Notes: generated by a model from the letters alone, not told the origin. DNA of 10,626 nucleotides from an uncultured Clostridia bacterium (GCA_947177005.1 CAMWSZ010000062.1:1-10626); one strand, 5' to 3'. Positions 1 to 7,557 are shown, counted from the stretch's first letter. Numbers and translations are program-made.

Positions 1-54
1 GAAGTTTTTCATACTGTCACAGTTTGTCGTTTACACAGAAATTTGCCGGGTCTC
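1..54. mobile_element. Probable terminus of an IS256-type insertion sequence, cut by the window edge
   Basis: Read on the minus strand from position 54, the sequence starts GAGACCCGGCAAATTTCTGTG and runs into GTAAAC. This form (G-rich tip, AAATTT, TGTGTAAA) resembles IS256-family inverted repeats as I remember them. The homology of the neighbouring IS4-like transposase stops at the same place, about position 53, so an element inserted into that gene is the simplest reading. No transposase of this element is visible because the window ends. The family call is from terminal-repeat appearance only and is tentative. Confidence 0.4.
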
Positions 55-505
55 AAGTGTCTCCGGTACTGACAATTGCGGCATGAACCTGATAACCGTA
101 GATCACCTTTCCCCCCAGATGGGAGTAGTGCCAGCCGCTTCCTTCTGTAGGTCGCTTTGCTTTGGATGACGGCTTTGGCTTCGATATAACCGTACCGTCA
201 ATGCTGACGAAGACAGGTGTCTTCCGGGGTTCCACCAGCTTCGAGATGGTTTGAAAGCTCTCGGATTCTTGTATTGCTGCCACTTTTTCCTCATCCCATT
301 TGCCTTTTCACAGAAAATGCCCATAGGTGGTTCTGTGGACAGGGAACACCTCAGCAAAATCCGTTAGTCTCCCACTGTTCTCCCTTGTGCAGCTGGACAG
401 CATGATTTCCTGTATCCTCTGTTGAGGGACACTTGTCAGAAAATCCAAATGTTTTTTAAAAAAGAACTTGCCTATTTCCTCTTTCAGTGCTAAAATTTTC
501 TCCAT
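53..505 (-). pseudogene. IS4-like (DDE) transposase, 5' half, broken by a TGA and truncated
   Basis: One minus-strand frame reads from an ATG at 503-505 to 53, interrupted by a single TGA at 308-310 (…TYGHFL, stop, KGKWDEEKV…). The frame is the same on both sides, so this is a point nonsense change and not a frameshift. The second part contains FVSIDGTVISKPKPSSK followed by WHYSHLGGKVIYGYQVHAA. This matches the first catalytic Asp region of IS4-type DDE transposases (D-G/D-T-x-x-x-K-P…HYSH…GK…GYQ). The start is supported by a purine-rich site (GAAAGAGGG) about 8 bases upstream. The frame ends at a TGA at about 50-52, where the IS256-like end begins, so the middle and C-terminal catalytic residues are absent. 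It cannot encode an active transposase. Confidence 0.65.
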
Positions 506-546
506 AAGGCATCCCTCTTTCGTGTTTGGTGGTTGGTGAGAATTCC

Positions 547-555
547 ATTATAACA
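547..555 (-). promoter_or_regulatory. Candidate extended -10 promoter of the IS4-like transposase
   Basis: The minus strand reads TGTTATAAT, an extended -10 (TGn plus consensus TATAAT), about 40 bases upstream of the ATG at 505. No good -35 hexamer lies at the usual distance, as is common for extended -10 promoters. It lies inside the element, between its end at 609 and the gene. Confidence 0.45.
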
Positions 556-594
556 CATTGAGGCGTTGCCTTACTTTTTTCGTCAGTTTTTGCA

Positions 595-609
595 TTTGCT
601 CATTTATAG
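595..609. repeat. Outer end of the IS4-like element (15-bp terminal motif shared with the 4188-4321 element)
   Basis: The plus strand reads TTTGCTCATTTATAG. Exactly these 15 bases form the right arm of the inverted-repeat element at 4306-4320, and their complement forms its left arm. The orientation puts the element body to the left, on the IS4-like transposase side. The neighbouring IS630 reading frame runs into this motif and takes its stop codon (604-606) from it. This suggests that the IS4-like element inserted into, and cut off, the 3' end of the IS630 gene. Confidence 0.55.
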
Positions 610-1514
610 ATACACCATAATAACAAGAAGCGAAATAGTAGCAATAAAGTCAAGGAAAGACAGTATAGCTGATTTGATCTCCTCACAAGTATGGAAGAAT
701 ACATTGTTGATGACAGTATTTTTTAGCCATTTCCAAAGTTCCTCAATGATGTTAAGGTTTGGGCTGTAAGGAGGCAGAAATTCCAAGTGCAGGCGGGGAT
801 TTGCCCGGAGAAATTTGGTTAATAATTTGTCATGATGAATCTTTGCATTGTCCAAAATTATAACAATCTCTCCCGTGGGATACTTTATTAGGACATTATG
901 CAGAAAAGATAGAAACACTTCAGCGTCATAGGAAGAGTGATCCTCCACATAAACCTCTCCTGTTTCGTAGTTCAGAATCCCAAGCAGTTTGACGCCTTCA
1001 TGCCTGCCGTATGTTTGGATGACTCTTTGCTGTCTTTTCACAAACCATGATTTTTGAATCGCCTGATAGTCCCGGATCATGGACTCGTCCTCATACAGCA
1101 GGTGATCGATTTCACCATTCAGAAGCTTTTTTTAATATCCTCCAACTGCTCCAGAAACTCCGCCTGCTTTTGAGGACCGGCCTTTGCAAGGACATATGCC
1201 GGACGCGTGCAGATGAGATTCAACCGGTAAAATACATTCCTCATTCCCCGTTCGCTGAATACAACTCCATAATGATCTTTTACATATTTACACGCTAAAG
1301 GCGCTGTCCAGTTGCAGTGGGGTTCTAACCCCTCCTCTTTAAACAGATTTTCTGTAATAATACTGCGCAGTTTTGCTTCCTGTTCCTCTGTCAGTTTCCG
1401 CTGTTTCCCTGTGGGCCGTTTCAGCACAAGCCCTTCCACTCCGCCTTCCTTATATAGCTTCGGTATCAGATATACCTGCAATATCGCTGCGATATCCGGC
1501 TTGCAGCGCGTCAT
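604..1514 (-). pseudogene. IS630-family transposase, two frames joined at an A7 run, both ends damaged
   Basis: The first part (1514-1119) holds the helix-turn-helix and winged-helix region of IS630 transposases (KEGGVEGL, then NWTAPLACKYVKDHYGVVFS and RNVFYRLNL). The second part (about 1137-604) holds the DDE_3 catalytic domain: Asp in LLYEDESM, Asp in VIILDNAKIHHD, Glu in FLPPYSPNLNIIEELWKWLK. The two frames differ by -1 and meet at a run of seven A (minus strand, 1127-1133). Eight A would give one continuous protein, and some IS630 elements use frameshifting here. The N-terminus starts inside the first HTH, directly joined to IS110 sequence at about 1514-1518. The extreme C-terminus (…LLVIMVYL) ends in the IS4-like end at 604-609. 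With both ends altered and no terminal repeats of its own visible, it is probably dead. Confidence 0.8.
1127..1133 (-). other. A7 run at the IS630 frame junction
   Basis: The minus strand reads ATT AAA AAA AGC TTC TGA in the upstream frame and …AAG CTT CTG AAT GGT in the downstream frame. A -1 shift, or one extra A, joins D-I-K-K to K-L-L-N-G-E-I-D-H-L-L-Y-E-D-E. It could be a programmed or transcriptional slippage site, a mutation, or an undercounted homopolymer. Confidence 0.6.
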
Positions 1515-1517
1515 AGA

Positions 1518-2215
1518 CGGCGTTCAGGCTATCCACGGCCTGGGTAATGAGTAGCTTTGTGCTGTCATTTTTGGGAAACGTAGCCACAGCATTTCGGGCA
1601 GCGCAATGGAGCTTTTCGGCATCGGACTGTGAAAAACAATATTTGGATTTGGTGCACCATTTGCGGTAAGCATCCGAAAAAGCAGCAAGAGAAATGCCCG
1701 CCACACAGTCCTTGTGCCAGAAGCGGCGGACAAAATCCACCCACTTGAAATGTCCATTGGATTTTTTGGTCTGTGAGTCAAAGAGTGTGTTGACGCCGGG
1801 AAAGGTTTGGTTCAGCAGAGAAATCAGTTCATTACGGAGGACCACGCTGGATTTTTGGCGCGTAAGTACAGACGGTTTTGCATCTTCAGCGTCTGCTGCG
1901 TCTCGTCCTCTGGTGAGTAGTCCCGCAGCTCCGCCCAGAAGGACAGAGCGTAGTTGGCAATCTACATAGAATCTGCTTTGTCCATTTTGGCTTTGCGCAG
2001 AGAGTTGTCGCTGAAATCGTGGATGAGCATGGCGTTAACGATGCTGACGAAGAAGCCTGCTTCTTTCAGCGCCAGTGCGATGTGACACCAGTACATCCAG
2101 TATGTTCCATGACGATACGGATGTCCCCACCGACATTCCTCGCGGTTCCCATCATGTCCGAGCCATGCTTCATATGGCCGCTCACAACTGTATTCACAGG
2201 AAAGGTAAAAAGCCG
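1518..2215 (-). pseudogene. IS110-family transposase remnant, copy A (N-terminal and middle part)
   Basis: Reading leftwards from about 2215, the frames give FPVNTVVSGHM, then GDIRIVMEHTG (RuvC-like Glu region of DEDD transposases), MYWCHIALALKEAGFFVSIV, NAMLIHDFSDNSLRKAKMDK, and ADSM-stop-IANYALSFW. The rest matches copy B closely down to LITQAVDSLNAVYDAL, where identity stops at about 1518. Defects seen are a one-base loss near 2096-2098, a TAG at 1962-1964 where copy B has AAG (Lys), and a five-A run at 1852-1856 where copy B has six, which shifts the frame. The C-terminal Tnp domain is missing and the sequence passes straight into the IS630 gene. It is clearly a decayed fragment. Confidence 0.8.
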
Positions 2216-2404
2216 CCCAGCAATCCCGTATTAGCGGACTTTTATGAGAGAAAATGCCAATCTAAGCCCCCGTTGGTAGCAATGTGCGCTGTCATGCACA
2301 AAATTTCCCATCTCATTTTTGCTGTCCTCCGCGATCAGAAACCTTTCGAGCTTCGTTTGCCGCAGAACCATGCTCAGCGCTTGGGAATGTCTTTCGCTGC
2401 TTAA
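2216..2404 (+). pseudogene. IS110-family transposase C-terminal fragment
   Basis: An open plus-strand frame reads PPSNPVLADFYERKCQSKPP followed by LVAMCAVMHKISHLIFAVLR and DQKPFEL, ending at TAA 2402-2404. This is the usual tail of IS110 transposases (…FYxxKxxxGKxxxVAxxAxMRKLxxxIxAVLRxxKPF). It points the opposite way to copy A and abuts it near 2216-2222, so the two pieces lie back to back at a rearrangement point. It may be the missing tail of copy A or copy B, or come from another copy. No start codon of its own is credible. Confidence 0.65.
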
Positions 2405-2525
2405 AGGAATATTTCCTCCATGCAGGCCCGCCTAACTGCGGGTCTGGTTCTTGCGCACTTTTCTTCTGCTCAATTTTCCTTGCCTTTTTTCAATTTCTAC
2501 TTGACTTTGCTTAAGCTGGTCTACA
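2405..2525 (+). other. Gene-free stretch between IS110 pieces
   Basis: It follows the IS110 C-terminal fragment, so it may be the right-end non-coding DNA of that element. It holds a short hairpin (CAGGCCCGC…GCGGGTCTG, about 2423-2445) and a T-rich tract. I see no coding signal, and nothing proves a bridge RNA or an element end. Confidence 0.3.
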
Positions 2526-2542
2526 ATGGTGAAGGCCCCCGA

Positions 2543-3256
2543 AGCAGATTCTATGAAGATTGCCAACTACGCTCTGTCCTTCTGGGTGGAGCTGCGGGAT
2601 TACTCGCCAGAGGACGAGACGCTGCAGATGCTGAAGATGCAAAACCGTCTGTACTTACGCACCAAAAAATCCAGCGTGGTCCTCCGCAATGGACTGATTT
2701 CTCTGCTGGACCAAACCTTTCCCGGCGTCAACACACTCTTTGACTCACAGCCAAAGAAATCCAATGGACATTTCAAGTGGGTGGATTTTGTTCGCCGCTT
2801 CTGGCACAAGGACTGTGTGGCGGGCATTTCTCTTGCTGCTTTTTCGGATGCTTACCGCAAATGGTGCGCCAAATCCGGGTATCGTTTTTCACAGTCCGAC
2901 GCCGAAAAACTCCATAGCGCTGCCCGAAATGCTGTGGCCACGTTTCCCCAAAATGACAGCACAAAGCTACTCATTACCCAGGCCGTGGACAGCCTGAACG
3001 CCGTCTATGACGCGCTGCATATCTTGCGCGGCGAGATGCTCCGTCTGGCCTCCCTGCTGCCGGAGTTCGAGGTGGTTATGTCTATGTATGGGGCAGGTGA
3101 AATCACCGGCCCACAGCTCATGGCTGAGATTGGTGATGTGCGCCGCTTCACGCATAAGGGCGCTCTGGTTGCCTTTGCAGGTATGGATGCGCCGCCGTAT
3201 CAGTCCGGCACCTTCAATTCCAAATCCCACCGTATCTCCAAGCGCGGCTCTCCGCG
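2543..3256 (+). pseudogene. IS110-family transposase remnant, copy B (middle and Tnp domain)
   Basis: Within an open frame from 2526, IS110 similarity starts at ADSMKIANYALSFW (end of the RuvC-like DEDD domain). It runs through GVNTLFDS, FKWVDFVRRFWHKDC and LITQAVDSLNAVYDAL, then the Transposase_20 region: YGAGEITGPQLMAEIGDVRR, LVAFAGMDAPPYQSGTF (with the conserved Ser of QSG) and HRISKRGSP. The first ~110 residues of the family, including the first catalytic Asp and Glu, are missing, and the end after SKRGSP is replaced by other sequence at about 3256. It shares a near-identical segment with copy A, from about 2543 to 3018, in inverted orientation. The nearby ATG at 2526 is probably chance. 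The fragment is not expected to be active. Confidence 0.8.
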
Positions 3257-3373
3257 GGCAAGCATTTCTATGTCTACACTGTGGCAGGTGCGGCCAAATT
3301 CCTGCGCATCTATTATGCCAAGGTTAAGGCGCATCTGGAAACTTTGGATGCTGCAGAGAACCATGTTGCTTAA
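3257..3373 (+). pseudogene. Short C-terminal coding remnant, family not recognised
   Basis: Right after the IS110 similarity ends, a different plus frame becomes protein-like: GKHFYVYTVAGAAKFLRIYY followed by AKVKAHLETLDAAENHVA and a TAA at 3371-3373. It has no start codon and must be the tail of a gene whose front was lost at the junction. It could be a frameshifted C-terminus of an IS110-like or other mobile-element protein. I do not recognise the family with confidence. Confidence 0.4.
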
Positions 3374-3534
3374 ATGATATATTGCAATCTTCTCAGCCGG
3401 TGCTAAAAAATTTCAATACGCCACGGCTTATTTTGTTATGCCCATTTTTGCCCTGCTATTGTTTTCTTCATTTTTGGGCTTGACACTTATTTGCAGGTTT
3501 GCCGCTACTCAAACTCTTAAATGTTGCCATGTTC
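3374..3534. other. Gene-free spacer
   Basis: AT-rich, with several T tracts and a TTGACA hexamer at 3480-3485, but no matching -10 and no ORF worth calling on either strand. It may be right-end non-coding DNA of one of the IS elements to its left. Confidence 0.4.
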
Positions 3535-3955
3535 TTATGCTATTTTCTGAGTAAAGACTAAAACAGTTTCGATACCGCAACAAGTACCATTTGTAATTTT
3601 CATTGTCCCACCATACGTCTCTACAATCTGCCGTACCAGCAGAAGCCCCAGCCCATGCCGCAAATCCAGTCGTTCATCGGTACTTTCCATATAGTGCGGT
3701 TTTTCTGCTAACTCCCGTAATTTTTTTTGGACAAGCCCACACCATCGTCGGCAACAGTCAGGGAAATGGCGCTGCCTGAACAGTCAAGGCGCAGACTGGT
3801 GGTACAGCCTTGTGGATTATAATTGATGCTGTTCTGTACCAGACTGTTAATTGCCCGCGAGATCAGCCGGGTGTCACACTCCATGATTGCGGTTTCAGCA
3901 TCCAAAGAAATTTCTACATCAACGTCGGATGGAGTACGCACGGTTTGGGCAGTCT
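3535..3955 (-). pseudogene. Sensor histidine kinase, C-terminal ATPase fragment with a frameshift
   Basis: The minus strand encodes the HATPase_c domain of a two-component sensor kinase. The N box is seen as ISRAINSLVQNSINYNPQG and the G1 box as VADDGVGLS; after a one-base shift the G2 region follows as LRHGLGLLLVRQIVETYGG, then GIETVLVFTQ. The stop TAA is at 3535-3537. The shift is at a run of eight A (3721-3728); nine A would restore one frame. Upstream of VRTPSDVD the frame hits a stop near 3954, so the sensor, membrane and phosphoacceptor-His parts are all missing. It is a remnant with no partner response regulator in the window. Confidence 0.75.
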
Positions 3956-4122
3956 ACAACATCGTCTTTGCACTGGCTTGACTTCTGCTCTCCGTGATCT
4001 GTGTAAAGAGCGAGGAAAGCCGGAGTGTCGGAAATATCATGTCCACAATAGTCAGTGTGGCCCTGGTGCTGATGATGTTAGGGATTGTTACCCTTGCTCT
4101 GGTTCTTAACTTCTTGCAGTAA
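3934..4122 (+). pseudogene. Small hydrophobic membrane-protein remnant
   Basis: On the plus strand, VRTVWAVYNIVFALA, a TGA at 3979-3981, then LLLSVICVKSEESRSVGN and IMSTIVSVALVLMMLGIVTL followed by ALVLNFLQ, ends at TAA 4120-4122. The pattern is two hydrophobic segments joined by a charged loop, as in small two-helix membrane proteins or the tail of a larger one. There is no start codon with a ribosome site. It overlaps the cut end of the kinase fragment by about 20 bases, which marks a junction between two unrelated pieces. A chance hydrophobic frame is possible. Confidence 0.4.
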
Positions 4123-4187
4123 GGGCATAAACAAAAACAAATGGCGGCAACCCAAATCTTACATTTCCCCTTGACAATAGCTTTAGA

Positions 4188-4321
4188 ACTATAAATGAGC
4201 AAATTCAGAAAGCTGTACAAAAATTCCTGTAATTTTGCGCTATCAAAAAACAGACACCAGCTATTTTGCCTACGCATAGAGAACAAATTTGTGCAATCAT
4301 ACAGTTTTGCTCATTTATAGT
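4188..4321. mobile_element. 134-bp MITE-like element with 16-bp perfect inverted ends
   Basis: The left arm ACTATAAATGAGCAAA (4188-4203) and the right arm TTTGCTCATTTATAGT (4306-4321) are perfect inverse complements. Inside the arms the similarity continues weakly. The body of about 100 bases has no ORF. The same 15-base end occurs at 595-609, at the border of the IS4-like transposase element, so this is best read as a non-autonomous derivative of that IS family. No clear target duplication is visible in the flanks. Confidence 0.55.
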
Positions 4322-4477
4322 ATACAAGCGTATTTTGGAACTGCGTCTGGTATAGACAGAGAAAATAGCGGCCGTCATGATGCAGGGCAACAATGATCCC
4401 AAAGAATGGCGGGGGGGTATCGGCAATAAGTGTATATGGAGTAAGAAACATCAAACCCGGTCAGGCACATATCAACT

Positions 4478-7400
4478 TTACGAAAGCAGCTGTAGTACAT
4501 TCTGTGCCTGCGTGTTTGCCTGCACCATCATCGTCTGTTGGGCCTGTGTTAGGATTTGAAGCTTTATATTTTCCATCATTAACTCCGCCATGTCCGCATC
4601 CCGGATCTGGCCCTCGGAACTGGTCACCTCTTCTTCGGTCTTAGACAGTACCTGGAACGCATGCTCCAAACGGTTGAAATCCGCACCAATGGTCCCGCGT
4701 GCATCCGAAATGGCAATATCAGCATTTTTTAGCTTTTCCAACCAAGCCGCAGCATTCTGATCGTCTGCGTTCAGGTCCACTTCCTCTGGCGGACTTAACT
4801 GTAGCTGCTCCAGATCAATATACGGCAGGTGAATAGGGATATATTGCGGGTTCGGTTCAGACCCCACATAAATGTTAACTTTAGCGGCCAGCAGACGCAT
4901 GGAGCCGTCTGCTGGGAGATGCGATGCATTCTCGGGCACCTTTACGTTTACATTGTAGGTAAAATTCGTCACCAGCCCGCTCTGTATGCGGCCCAGATAT
5001 ACCTGTCTGCCATCTGTAACGTCGCCTATGCGCTTATCCTTCGCAATCAAGAGGGACGGCGGTTCTCCTATCTCCAGGTCCGTATAATGATTCAAGCTTG
5101 GCTTGACCTGACTGACAATGCTCTCGACAATCTTCTCGCCGCTGGTTACCTTCGACAGCTCCACAGGGATGTTGTGGATAGTGCGCATCTCTCCCGTAGT
5201 CGGGTCCAAAACCTGAAATTCCGGCGGCATGGTGCCGTCGCTCTCCCAGCAGAAAAAGATGTTGATATACTCCCCCTCACAAGTGGCGCAGTTGATCCGG
5301 AAGCCCTTCCCCCGCAGTTCGGACAGATTGTCTGAGTTGATGGAGGAGAAATCCAGGACCGCCTGGGATTGCGTGGCGTTGGTACCGCCGGAAAACTTTA
5401 CAGATCCTTCGGCGATAATCCCACTCTTTCCATCAATGACAGATAGATTATTAGCGGTGTAGTATGCTGGCAGAGTTCTGGAAATTTCCAGCTTATTGCC
5501 ATTCGCTTTAACTTTATAAGATGGAAGCACCTTTTGAACGGTGCTGGCCACATCCGCCGCAGTTTTACAGCTTGAAATATCAACATCGGTATAGCTGCTG
5601 CTCACACCTTTCCCCGGCCCGTTTGTAAATTCAATGTGGTTTCCGCCGTTTCCATCAATAGAATATTCGACACTGAAGCCCTTGCCAGCTAATTTATTGA
5701 TATCATCGCCTAAATCAAACGTAAATTGGGCATCCTGCTGGAAATAGACATAACCTTCCCAAGTCTCATAGTTTAGCATATAGTTGTTTTTATAAGGTGT
5801 CACCGTGATTGCCAAAGGCGTTACTAAGTTTTCCAATGTTGCAGAAACCATCCCTGTAACTGTTATGATATTTCCGCTAACAGTTACTTCTTCAACCTCC
5901 GAGCGACTGCTGTATGCAGCCATAATTTTCTCAATCACATCATTTCGTATGCGCTCGTCGTTCCAACCTGATATATCAACAGCCTCATTGACAGAAGCAG
6001 AATATTTTGTCTCAGGGTAGCCGTCCGTTGTCAGTGGATGGGTTAGGGGGTTATAGTACAGATAATTTTTACCGTTGATCGTAAATGAAAAAGGCAGATC
6101 TGGCAGCTTGTCCACATCAATACTCAGCTTAGGATTAGTCTCCATCGTTCCCGGAATCTCTTTACAGGGGAACGAAACTCCCTTGCTGGTCCAGCTGGTA
6201 TCATCCTTCTGCGTTGGAATTTCTTTGATATACGTGGTCGTTGGGACGGTGCCATCGTAACTCGTCAATTTAACCGTTAGATCCAGACAATCGTCTGCTT
6301 CGTTGTATGAGGCGGTGCATGTGAAATTGTCCTTTATAGGGTCAAGCTTTTCGATTGCCTCTGCAATCTTTTCAGCTACCTGCTTTTTCGTTGTGCGGTC
6401 TTTCAAGTCGAGATCCTTTAACTCTATGTCTTTCCAAGGACCTCTATCAACATCACCTTTCACATACCTTTCAAAAATACGAATAGTGTTCTGTTTCAAT
6501 TGCTTCAAATCGGCCTCTGTAAGCGTGTCAGGCAGCAATGACAAAGAGTATTTCAGCGTAGGGGTTGTATAGGTCACCTTGTTATTTGTTGCGCCGAGTC
6601 CGTCTACCTGTTCAAGCGTTTCCAGCGGGTTTTGCACTACCCTATTGTTATAGTACTCTCCGTCTCCATCGGGCACTATACGATCCTCCAGATTGCCGTC
6701 CGCATTCACAGGTGCATTTAGATCTTTGAGAAGCGCTTTCAGCGTTACCGTACCGTCGGCAGATACCGAAACGTCTTCCAAATGACGGTTGTCTTTCAGG
6801 TCCTTATTGGTCAGGCCCTTCTCCAACGCCTCCTTGACCGTACCGTACTCGCGCAAGTCTATGTCGCAGATGGAGGAGTGGTTGGCTGGAATGCTGGTAA
6901 AATGGTAGGTTGTATTGTCGATGATAATAAATTTGTCCTCAAGGACGCTGCTGGGAGCATCCGGGCTGATGTCCTTCAGTTTAAACTCAGCTTCAGCTGC
7001 CTTTGCCGGAACTGACGGATCAAAATCTTCATCCTTCACGAAGTCAATCGTTCCCCACAGCTCCAGCTGGTCCGGTGCCAGGACTGTAATGGTCTCCTCG
7101 TATACTTTATCGTATACTTGGTACGTCTCTGAAGGCTTCAGGCGGAACAGCGGGATGGTGTTGTACTTGCTCGACGCCGTAATGCGGTCAATCTCGCCGA
7201 ACAGCTGATTGAGTTCATCACTGATTGCAGTCAGTTCCTGTTCGCTGTATGTCCCGTTCTCAGCTTCAACACATAGAAACTGCGCCCGGCAGAGCATATC
7301 GTTAAGCTCCTGAAGGGCGGCATCCGCAGTTTTGGCCAGACTCAAGCCCTCCGATACATTGCTTTGGCAACGGCCTAACTCTGTAATCTGAGCACGCATT

Positions 7401-7552
7401 TTCTCGGAAATACTTAGCCCCGCTGCATCATCGCCCGCCCGGTTGATTCTGTAGCCGGAAGACAGCTTCTCGAGATTCTTTGCCATTGCCCTATTTGTCT
7501 TCCTGCTCTCCCGAAAAGAACGCAGCGCAGGTATGTTATTTTTGATAATCAA
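4478..7552 (-). CDS. Giant flagellin with a very long variable region (1024 aa)
   Basis: Flagellin is the building block of the flagellar filament and is exported through the flagellar type III machinery. Residues 1-140 carry the conserved D0/D1 start (INRAGDDAAGLSISEKMRAQ) and residues about 940-1024 the matching end (DARGTIGADFNRLEHAFQVL, then RDADMAELMMENIKLQILTQ, ending VLQLLS). Typical flagellins have 270-500 residues; here about 790 residues sit between the conserved ends. Several stretches repeat one theme (FxINGxxY, DI(D/S), helix, then VxVSxxG), at about 206-270, 335-430, 488-568, 624-695 and 745-840, like diverged Flagellin_IN modules. The start is TTG at 7552, set by AAGGAGG 10 bases upstream and the family N-terminus MIIKNNIPAL. 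It has cysteines at 62, 88, 94 and several in the middle, uncommon for flagellins. No other flagellar gene is in the window. The frame is intact. Confidence 0.92.
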   Translation of the reverse strand: MIIKNNIPALRSFRESRKTNRAMAKNLEKLSSGYRINRAGDDAAGLSISEKMRAQITELGRCQSNVSEGLSLAKTADAALQELNDMLCRAQFLCVEAENGTYSEQELTAISDELNQLFGEIDRITASSKYNTIPLFRLKPSETYQVYDKVYEETITVLAPDQLELWGTIDFVKDEDFDPSVPAKAAEAEFKLKDISPDAPSSVLEDKFIIIDNTTYHFTSIPANHSSICDIDLREYGTVKEALEKGLTNKDLKDNRHLEDVSVSADGTVTLKALLKDLNAPVNADGNLEDRIVPDGDGEYYNNRVVQNPLETLEQVDGLGATNNKVTYTTPTLKYSLSLLPDTLTEADLKQLKQNTIRIFERYVKGDVDRGPWKDIELKDLDLKDRTTKKQVAEKIAEAIEKLDPIKDNFTCTASYNEADDCLDLTVKLTSYDGTVPTTTYIKEIPTQKDDTSWTSKGVSFPCKEIPGTMETNPKLSIDVDKLPDLPFSFTINGKNYLYYNPLTHPLTTDGYPETKYSASVNEAVDISGWNDERIRNDVIEKIMAAYSSRSEVEEVTVSGNIITVTGMVSATLENLVTPLAITVTPYKNNYMLNYETWEGYVYFQQDAQFTFDLGDDINKLAGKGFSVEYSIDGNGGNHIEFTNGPGKGVSSSYTDVDISSCKTAADVASTVQKVLPSYKVKANGNKLEISRTLPAYYTANNLSVIDGKSGIIAEGSVKFSGGTNATQSQAVLDFSSINSDNLSELRGKGFRINCATCEGEYINIFFCWESDGTMPPEFQVLDPTTGEMRTIHNIPVELSKVTSGEKIVESIVSQVKPSLNHYTDLEIGEPPSLLIAKDKRIGDVTDGRQVYLGRIQSGLVTNFTYNVNVKVPENASHLPADGSMRLLAAKVNIYVGSEPNPQYIPIHLPYIDLEQLQLSPPEEVDLNADDQNAAAWLEKLKNADIAISDARGTIGADFNRLEHAFQVLSKTEEEVTSSEGQIRDADMAELMMENIKLQILTQAQQTMMVQANTQAQNVLQLLS

Positions 7553-7557
7553 ACCTC

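Noticed and set aside
50..3981. In-frame TGA codons in the IS4-like gene and in the small membrane remnant, as a hint of TGA recoding
   Set aside because: The intact genes (flagellin, sigma, anti-sigma, secreted protein) have no internal TGA and use TGG for Trp; the TGAs occur only in decayed pieces.
4171..4196. TTGACA…TATAAA promoter reading into the small element
   Set aside because: The spacer is only about 13 bases and no gene lies downstream.
1..4400. A composite transposon carrying the kinase or flagellin genes
   Set aside because: No two matching intact IS copies flank any cargo; the IS pieces are of different families and truncated.
4829..7208. Several plus-strand ORFs of 60-168 codons opposite the flagellin gene
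   Set aside because: They are antisense shadows of a fully open, clearly homologous flagellin frame and have no ribosome sites or family motifs.
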